In this document: positions 58,163 to 64,000 of the stretch, one piece after another | Numbering within the stretch: position 1 is the first letter of the stretch | How the letters are laid out: every line of letters begins with the position of its first letter | Origin: Alphaproteobacteria bacterium | GTDB taxonomy: Bacteria; Pseudomonadota; Alphaproteobacteria; Micavibrionales; Micavibrionaceae | Direction: 5' to 3' | Length of the DNA: 64,000 nucleotides | NCBI GenBank assembly: GCA_021776075.1 | Contig: JAJFGQ010000056.1 | Span: forward strand, 1 to 64,000 | Notes under the pieces: model-generated | What the model was told of the DNA's origin: nothing | Database searches by the model: none | What the model saw: the letters and a program-made list of their open reading frames with translations, nothing else | Program-made: the position numbers and the translations under genes

Positions 58163-59527
58163 CTACATCTTAGCAGGATCGGCCTCACGGGGATAGTGTA
58201 CAGAAAGCGTTGATAACAGGTCGCCTTTGACAGCCAGAAGGCGGTATACGGCAAACATTTCAAGAAACTCTGCATTCACAGTGTTGCTACGCGAAACAAA
58301 CAACTCATTTTGCGCATCCAGAACGTCCAGCAATGTCCGACGACTTAAGTCAAACTGATCTTTATAGGCTTTGACGACTTCCGTATTGGCATCCGCCTGC
58401 GCTGCAAACTGGCGGGCGCGTTCACCGGCAGAAACCATACGTGCCCAAGTTTGCCGTACATCGCTTTCTATATTGCGTGCGGCTTCAGCGCGGGATTCTT
58501 TTGCCTGAGCTTCCCGGTTTATGAACTCACGGACACGAGCTGTATCACCACCGCCGCGATATAGGTTCCAGTTTAAGACAGCTAGTGCTGAAGCGCTAGT
58601 GTCACGGCCGCGTACGCCGTTAAGGTCTTTCCCTTCCCGCGCATTAAGCTGAAGGTCGACTTGCGGATAAAAAGTTGATTTGGAGCCTTCAAATTCGGCA
58701 TGAGCCACATTGATGTCAGCCTCAAAAATATCCAGTGTAGGGCTTTGGTGGAGGGAAATCTTTACTTCTTCGTCAACATTGGCCTCCAGAGCGTCAACGG
58801 GAACCAACGGCATGGCCAGATCCTGAGGCGGATCGCCTACTTCACGGATAAAGGCGGCTTCGGCAGAACGCAAAGCCTCACGAATGCTGGATTCGTTGGC
58901 ACGCGACGAGGCAACACGCGCGCGTGCTTGTTCCACATCGGCCTGTGTCGAACGTCCGGCAGAGGCGCTGTCGTCAATTTGTTCCAGAATGGCAATATGT
59001 TCGGCAACATTTTGGCGGGCAATACGAAGAATTTCACGTTGACGCATAACTTCCAAGTATGACTCAACAATAGCAAGTCCCACGAGTTCTGCTGTTTCCC
59101 GCACGCGATTGGAAGCGGACAGGACACGGAATTGCTGCCGTTCATTTTCGAACTTTGTCTCAAACCCATCAAATAGAAGTTGGGTCAGGGTCAGGCCGGC
59201 CTCATAGCGCCATAGGTCTTCCTCATCATTCGAATCAGCGCCACCCCGCGTTGCCGGATCGTCGCTGTGTTCATAGCCTGTGTCAGCGCGCGCGTCCAGA
59301 GAGGGGAAATACAAAGAGTGAGCCTGCCGGAGTTCCTCGTCCGTTGCCCGGCGGTTTGTTGCCACAACGCCGTATTCCGGATTTGTAGATATACCGACGG
59401 AAACAGCGTCCTGCAACGTCATGGGGTCAGAGTGATTCTGCGCCGTAGCGGCAGACATCGCCCCCATTGTTAGAAGTGCCGCGCAAGATACGCTCAGGGT
59501 CAGTTTTTTGACCGTTTCTTTTATCAT
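58163..59527 (-). CDS. TolC-family outer-membrane channel of type I secretion
   Basis: The protein of about 454 residues has a signal peptide (LTLSVSCAALLTMGAMSAATAQ) and repeated helical hairpins with TolC features (ALAVLNWNLYRGGGDTARVREF; LLDVLDAQNELF). I chose ATG 59527 (MIKETVKKLT) with GGGAAG upstream; the frame runs to 59593, but the extension has no signal-like start. It heads the operon with the ABC transporter and adaptor. The 212-base gap to TadA holds its promoter; I see no gene there. Confidence 0.92.
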   Translation of the reverse strand: MIKETVKKLTLSVSCAALLTMGAMSAATAQNHSDPMTLQDAVSVGISTNPEYGVVATNRRATDEELRQAHSLYFPSLDARADTGYEHSDDPATRGGADSNDEEDLWRYEAGLTLTQLLFDGFETKFENERQQFRVLSASNRVRETAELVGLAIVESYLEVMRQREILRIARQNVAEHIAILEQIDDSASAGRSTQADVEQARARVASSRANESSIREALRSAEAAFIREVGDPPQDLAMPLVPVDALEANVDEEVKISLHQSPTLDIFEADINVAHAEFEGSKSTFYPQVDLQLNAREGKDLNGVRGRDTSASALAVLNWNLYRGGGDTARVREFINREAQAKESRAEAARNIESDVRQTWARMVSAGERARQFAAQADANTEVVKAYKDQFDLSRRTLLDVLDAQNELFVSRSNTVNAEFLEMFAVYRLLAVKGDLLSTLSVHYPREADPAKM

Positions 59528-59739
59528 TTTTATTCTTCCCTCTTTCTCAAAATGCATACGGACCCAAGCAGGTGGGTTTTTAAAATCCGCCACTCACTTA
59601 TGACCTTTTTTTCTCCCGAAAGCAACTTGATTCCACAATTTATAGAGGTCATTAGTCTGTTTTTCTGTCCAATAGCAAGAAAAATAAAACCCTGTAATAA
59701 AAGTTGATGTTTTTTGTCTTTCGGCGTTAAAAGGCAGTC

Positions 59740-60207
59740 ATGGAAAAAGAAAACAATATCTATTTTATGAAATTGGCACTGGAAGAGGCAAAAAAGGCCG
59801 GTGAGCGTGATGAAGTGCCTGTCGGCGCCGTTTTGGTGGACGCCGGGAGTGGCGACGTTATAGCGCGTAATGGCAATCGGACGATTGAATTGTCAGACCC
59901 GACGGCCCATGCTGAAATGCTGGTCATTCGTGAAGCCTGCCAGAAAGCGGGAACGCAGCGTCTTCCTGATTACGATTTGTATGTGACGTTGGAGCCCTGC
60001 TCTATGTGTGCTGCCGCCATTGCTTTTGCCCGGTTGCGATGTCTTGTAATGGGGGCGCCTGACCCCAAAGGCGGCGGTGTGCTTCATGGCCCTGTATTTT
60101 TTAATCAACCAACCTGCCATCATAAAATAATGTTGGAAAGCGCTGTTATGGCAGAGGGTTGCGGGCAGATATTAAAAGATTTTTTTGCGGAAAAACGAAA
60201 AAAATAA
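59740..60207 (+). CDS. tadA: tRNA-specific adenosine deaminase TadA
   Basis: The 155-residue zinc enzyme makes inosine at position 34 of tRNA-Arg. Catalytic motifs are HAEMLVIREAC, with zinc His and proton-shuttle Glu, and PCSMCAAAIAFARLRCLVMGAPDPKGGGV, with the zinc Cys pair. DEVPVGAVLVD near the start is typical. Divergent from the secretion operon. Confidence 0.95.
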   Translation: MEKENNIYFMKLALEEAKKAGERDEVPVGAVLVDAGSGDVIARNGNRTIELSDPTAHAEMLVIREACQKAGTQRLPDYDLYVTLEPCSMCAAAIAFARLRCLVMGAPDPKGGGVLHGPVFFNQPTCHHKIMLESAVMAEGCGQILKDFFAEKRKK

Positions 60208-60216
60208 AGATAAAGC

Positions 60217-61548
60217 CTATCTGCCCGCTTCGTTTACATTGTTTTCGATGAACGAGTAAGCATCTTCGATCATAAGCGGCTTGCTAAATAAATACCCCTG
60301 TCCCATATCGCAGCCGAGTTCATTCAGAACCGTTACGTCCTGTTCTTTCTCGATTCCTTCGGCAACGATATTCAGATTGAAATTACGGGCCAGGCCGACA
60401 ATGGCCCGTATGATGTCTATGCTTTTGTTACCATCGTGGAGCTGTGCCACAAAAGAGCGGTCTATTTTTAGGTCATCAATTGAGAATTTATGAAGATACC
60501 CCAGTGAAGAATAGCCCGTGCCAAAGTCATCAAGCGCAATTGTAACGCCGAGTTCCTTTAGTCCCTGCAGGACATTTTCGGCCAGTTTCGGGTCGCCGAT
60601 CAGAGCGCTTTCTGTGATTTCCAGCTTTATAAGTTTTGGATCGATACCTGTTTTGTTCAGTGTTTCTCCGACCGTCCTGACGACATCCATTGTGCCAAAA
60701 TTAATGCCTGATAAATTGACACTGACAAACAGATCTTGTCCGTTTCCGTTCATTCTTTTCTGCAAATGGGGAAGGCTTTCACAAGCTTTTTGAAGCATCA
60801 TGCGGTCTAGTTGCTGTACGACGCCCGTGCGTTCAGCTACAGGAATGAAGTCATTGGGCATAACGATCCCTTTTTCCGGGTGTTGCCAGCGGATAAGAGT
60901 TTCAAACCCGACGATAGATTTTTCCGGTAATTTCAGAATAGGTTGGAGGACAGGTATAAATTCCTGATTTGTTATGGCTTGCCGTAGCTCCTGTTCAACC
61001 TTCATTTCTTTTAAGGCCGTCTCACGTTGCTCTGTTGTGTTACGAAGCTGTAGAACGTCTTTTGGAAGGTTTTCATGGCGGCTTATTTTTTCTATAAAGT
61101 CGCCGAGGCGGTCTTGTTTGATAGATTCCGGCATATGTATCCGCGTAATGCGATAACGCTCAATTAAAAGGCTGATCAGAAGAGAAACAATCGGATCAAG
61201 CCCCCGTACTCTTTCATGAAGGGAATCGCGGGGAATAACAAAAATTTCTGTTTCTGTATCTGTTATGGCTTTGGCTGTCCGGGCTGTGTTGTCGATAAGC
61301 GCCATTTCACCAAAGATTTCACCTTCCCCCAATGTACAAAGCAGCTTATCCGTTCCACCTTCATCATTGCCATAGATATGGACTGTGCCCTTATCAATCA
61401 GGTAGGCACATTGTCGGGCCTCTCCTTTGTCAAACAAAGTTGTGTCTTTTGGAAAGACATAGCGCCGGATTGTTCCCGCGCTTTGATGTGCCAGCAAGGC
61501 ATCCTGCGAGTTGCTGATGCCGTTATTGGTTATCTGAGTTGTTGACAT
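60217..61548 (-). CDS. Cyclic-nucleotide-binding domain fused to an EAL phosphodiesterase
   Basis: The protein of about 443 residues has an N-terminal cNMP-binding fold (LFDKGEARQCAYLIDKGTVHIY, GEIFGEMALIDNTARTA) and a C-terminal EAL domain that degrades cyclic di-GMP. Catalytic signatures are kept: ETLIRWQHP (in place of EALxRW), ESALIG, DDFGTGYSSLGYL, KIDRSFV, EGIE and GQGYLFSKPL. A helical linker lies between. The start may be ATG 61548 or 61590; neither has a clear ribosome-binding site. It may link a cyclic nucleotide signal to c-di-GMP level. Confidence 0.88.
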   Translation of the reverse strand: MSTTQITNNGISNSQDALLAHQSAGTIRRYVFPKDTTLFDKGEARQCAYLIDKGTVHIYGNDEGGTDKLLCTLGEGEIFGEMALIDNTARTAKAITDTETEIFVIPRDSLHERVRGLDPIVSLLISLLIERYRITRIHMPESIKQDRLGDFIEKISRHENLPKDVLQLRNTTEQRETALKEMKVEQELRQAITNQEFIPVLQPILKLPEKSIVGFETLIRWQHPEKGIVMPNDFIPVAERTGVVQQLDRMMLQKACESLPHLQKRMNGNGQDLFVSVNLSGINFGTMDVVRTVGETLNKTGIDPKLIKLEITESALIGDPKLAENVLQGLKELGVTIALDDFGTGYSSLGYLHKFSIDDLKIDRSFVAQLHDGNKSIDIIRAIVGLARNFNLNIVAEGIEKEQDVTVLNELGCDMGQGYLFSKPLMIEDAYSFIENNVNEAGR

Positions 61549-61602
61549 AATTTTAAATACCAGTGTAGTAGAAAAGCTAGACTCTATCATGAAGGTAAAT
61601 AG

Positions 61603-62919
61603 TTAACAGGAGATGGATTTTGTTGCGATATTGCGTTGATCTTTTTTCAGGGCGTGCCAGCCAATATCCCGGCGGAAGAAGCCTTTCGGCCAGTTGATTT
61701 TTTCGACGGCTTTATAGGCGTTTATTTGTGCTGTAGAGATTGTCTCTCCCCGTGATGTTATGCCGAGAACACGTCCCCCTGTATTGAGGATATCTTTCGA
61801 TTTATTACGTTTTGTTCCTGCATGAAAAACTTTTGTTTCCGGCATGACGTCCGCAGCATCAATGCCGGTAATGAGCGTGTTTTTTTCATAGCTATCGGGA
61901 TAACCCTGTGCGGCCATGACGACGCAGAGGGCCGTATCTTCGCGCCAGTATATTTCATCAATGACGTCGGTAAGCAGCCCCTTTGCGCCGGCAGTCAGAA
62001 TATCCAGGAGATCATAGTCAAGGCGCATCATCAAAGTCTGACATTCAGGGTCTCCAAAACGAACATTGAATTCCAAAAGTTTCGGCTCACCATCAACAAG
62101 TATGATGCCGGCAAATAATACGCCGGTGAAGGGGCAACCTTCCTTTGCCATGCCGTCAATAGTGGGTTGCATGATCTGGTTATAAATTTTTTGCTCCAGT
62201 GCTTCAGTCATCATATGAGCAGGAGAATAAGCGCCCATACCGCCTGTGTTCGGTCCCGTGTCGCCTTCACCAACGCGTTTGTGATCCTGCGCGGAGCTAA
62301 AGGGTATAACGGTTTTGCCGTCAGCAAGCGCAAAAACGCTTAGTTCTTCACCATCCATAAATTCTTCTATGACGATGGATTGTCCGGCCTGTCCGAAAGC
62401 GGTGCCGGAGAGCATATCTTCTGCGGCCTGTTCGGCGTCTTCAATCGTTGCGGCAATGATGACTCCTTTTCCTGCCGCCAGACCGTCAGCTTTGATAACA
62501 AGGGGCACGCCGTGCGCTGTAATAAATTCTTTAGCGTCTTCAAGAACGGTAAAACGGCTATAAGCTGCTGTGGGAATGTTATATTTGGTACAAAGATCTT
62601 TCATGAAGCCTTTTGAGCCTTCAAGCTGCGCTGCGGCAGCTGTGGGCCCGAAAACAGCTATGTTTTTCTCGTGGAGACGATCAGTCAGACCCGCGACGAG
62701 TGGCCCCTCTGGCCCGACCACAACAAGATCAATTGCTTTTTCTATAGCAAAAGCAACGAGGGCTTCGCTGTCATCAGCTTGAATGTCAATACATTCCGCA
62801 CATTCCTCTATGCCCGCATTGCCCGGGGCGCAGTAGAGTTCCCGGCAGCGGTCTGATTGCGCTAGTTGCCACGCCAGTGCGTGTTCACGTCCTCCCGCGC
62901 CGATCAGTAAGATCTTCAT
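61603..62919 (-). CDS. purD: Phosphoribosylamine-glycine ligase
   Basis: The 438-residue ATP-grasp enzyme catalyses the second step of purine synthesis. The opening MKILLIGAGGREHALAWQLAQS, and GPNTGGMGAYSPAH, LEFNVRFGDPECQTLMMRL and KADGLAAGKGVI are characteristic. ATG 62919 has GGAGGA just upstream; the longer frame is not used. It starts one base after the putA stop, so both are on one transcript. Confidence 0.95.
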   Translation of the reverse strand: MKILLIGAGGREHALAWQLAQSDRCRELYCAPGNAGIEECAECIDIQADDSEALVAFAIEKAIDLVVVGPEGPLVAGLTDRLHEKNIAVFGPTAAAAQLEGSKGFMKDLCTKYNIPTAAYSRFTVLEDAKEFITAHGVPLVIKADGLAAGKGVIIAATIEDAEQAAEDMLSGTAFGQAGQSIVIEEFMDGEELSVFALADGKTVIPFSSAQDHKRVGEGDTGPNTGGMGAYSPAHMMTEALEQKIYNQIMQPTIDGMAKEGCPFTGVLFAGIILVDGEPKLLEFNVRFGDPECQTLMMRLDYDLLDILTAGAKGLLTDVIDEIYWREDTALCVVMAAQGYPDSYEKNTLITGIDAADVMPETKVFHAGTKRNKSKDILNTGGRVLGITSRGETISTAQINAYKAVEKINWPKGFFRRDIGWHALKKDQRNIATKSISC

Positions 62920-62920
62920 T

Positions 62921-64000
62921 TTATTCCTCCAACAACGATACAAGTGTGGCATTGCCGCCTTGACGGGTCGTATCGATAGACAGCACTTTTTCCGTGGCAA
63001 AGCGGTGTAGGTAATGCGGACCGCCTGCTTTGGGGCCGGTTCCTGATAAACCCTGTCCACCAAAGGGTTGTGTGCCGACGACAGCGCCCGTCATGCTGCG
63101 ATTGACGTACGCATTCCCGGCACGTACACTACCCGTAATCCTTTTTACGGCACTTTCTATCCGACTATGGACACCCATGGTAAGGCCGAATCCGGTATTA
63201 TTGATATCTTCTATAACCTGATTTATATTTTTGCTTTTAAAACGGATGACATGTAGGACGGGACCAAAAATTTCCTGTTCTAACCGGGCTATGTTGTCCA
63301 GTTCATAGGCCACAGGGGCAAAGAAATATCCCTGTTTTTCTAATGTTCCGTCCAGTGGTATGGACGCAATGAATTTTGCGAATTTCGTATTTTTCTCCAG
63401 CCATTTATGGTGGTTTTTCAGTATTTCCCGTGATGGTTTGTCAATGGCCGGACCGATGTCGCTCGACAGGTCAACAGGGTCGCCGATACGGCGTTGTGCC
63501 ATAGCTCCTTTAAGCATGGCGATCGTTTTGTCCGCAACGTCTTCCTGTACGTATAGGACTCGCAGGGCACTACAACGTTGTCCGGCGGAGCCAAAAGCGC
63601 TAATGAGCACATCATCGATGACTTGTTCTGCGAGGGCAGATGAGTCGACAATCATGGCATTTTGGCCGCCCGTTTCGGCAATCAAGGGTACAATCGGACC
63701 GTTTTTTGCCGCCAGAGCGCGGTTGATCGTCCATGCCACTTCTGTTGATCCTGTGAAACAGACACCGGCTGTATCCGGGTGGGCAACCATAGCCCCTCCC
63801 ATAGCGCCGCTGCCGGGGAGGAAATTGACGACCTCTGCCGGAACGCCGGCTTCGATCATGAGCTGCACTGTACGCATGGCAATGAGCGGCGTAGGAGAGG
63901 CCGGTTTGGCAATGACGGCGTTTCCAGCCATCAGCGCAGCGGTCACTTGTCCTGTGAAAATAGCCAGCGGGAAGTTCCACGGGCTGATACAGATAAACAC
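62921..64000 (-). CDS. putA: Bifunctional PutA, P5C-dehydrogenase C-terminal part (runs off the window end)
   Basis: At least 359 residues of a P5C/aldehyde dehydrogenase domain are present, entering from the right edge. The visible motifs are ISPWNFPLAIFTGQV, FTGSTEVAWTIN, ETGGQNAMIVDSS (catalytic Glu) and FGSAGQRCSALRVL (catalytic Cys). GQGLSGTGPKAGGPHYLHRF is a PutA hallmark, so this is a proline dehydrogenase/P5C dehydrogenase fusion rather than a separate PruA. Its N-terminal proline dehydrogenase part is outside the window. Confidence 0.93.
   Translation of the reverse strand: MFICISPWNFPLAIFTGQVTAALMAGNAVIAKPASPTPLIAMRTVQLMIEAGVPAEVVNFLPGSGAMGGAMVAHPDTAGVCFTGSTEVAWTINRALAAKNGPIVPLIAETGGQNAMIVDSSALAEQVIDDVLISAFGSAGQRCSALRVLYVQEDVADKTIAMLKGAMAQRRIGDPVDLSSDIGPAIDKPSREILKNHHKWLEKNTKFAKFIASIPLDGTLEKQGYFFAPVAYELDNIARLEQEIFGPVLHVIRFKSKNINQVIEDINNTGFGLTMGVHSRIESAVKRITGSVRAGNAYVNRSMTGAVVGTQPFGGQGLSGTGPKAGGPHYLHRFATEKVLSIDTTRQGGNATLVSLLEE

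Overview
The window reads as a chromosomal segment of a moderately AT-rich alphaproteobacterium. Support for this comes from a ~180 kDa NAD-glutamate dehydrogenase, an alphaproteobacterial cytochrome c oxidase cluster with ctaG, DUF983 and SURF1, an IalB-family protein, an ECF sigma factor/ChrR-like pair, PutA next to PurD, and the ubiA/rsmE/glutamate-cysteine-ligase-like neighbourhood. No genus is claimed. No tRNA, rRNA or CRISPR array was recognised.

Layout. 1-217: right end of an IS1595-type insertion sequence. 230-1342: a CheY-like regulator and a helical partner. 1729-7488: a 1919-residue RTX/VWA adhesin with its own promoter and terminator. 7595-13396: housekeeping genes (RluB-type synthase, RsmD, UppP) and a YceI-cytochrome b561-YceI operon, then a GST and an epimerase. 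13399-18284: a cytosolic PAS histidine kinase and an ScsB/DsbD-like reductase with a redoxin. 18479-27677: acetoacetyl-CoA synthetase, an RNA methyltransferase, the ECF/anti-sigma pair, IalB, an M23 peptidase and an acyltransferase-acyl-ligase fusion.

27735-36737 is the cytochrome oxidase region. ctaC-ctaD are separated from ctaB-ctaG-ctaE-DUF983-surf1 by a pentapeptide-repeat protein and an unknown gene. It also carries two His-rich exported products: a 159-residue His/Met-rich protein and a previously uncalled 39-codon ORF encoding a signal peptide plus a 13-residue His-rich tail. These look like copper-handling accessories, by inference.

36905-38769 is a small accessory island: promoter, hairpin leader, a peptidoglycan-binding-like protein, a Mu-F-like N-terminus fused to an unrecognised C-terminal domain, a convergent multi-pass membrane protein (candidate toxin/immunity pair), and a decayed fragment of a second copy of the same cassette.

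38770-52276: glutamate-cysteine-ligase-like gene, RsmE, UbiA, NAD-GDH, several hypotheticals, a DadA/PuuB-like oxidase, and infC, which appears to use an AUU start. 52324-59527: ThrS followed by a complete type I secretion system (HlyD, HlyB-like ABC transporter with a degenerate peptidase domain, TolC), the probable exporter of the adhesin ~47 kb away. 59740-64000: TadA, a cNMP-binding/EAL phosphodiesterase, PurD, and the C-terminal part of PutA running off the window.
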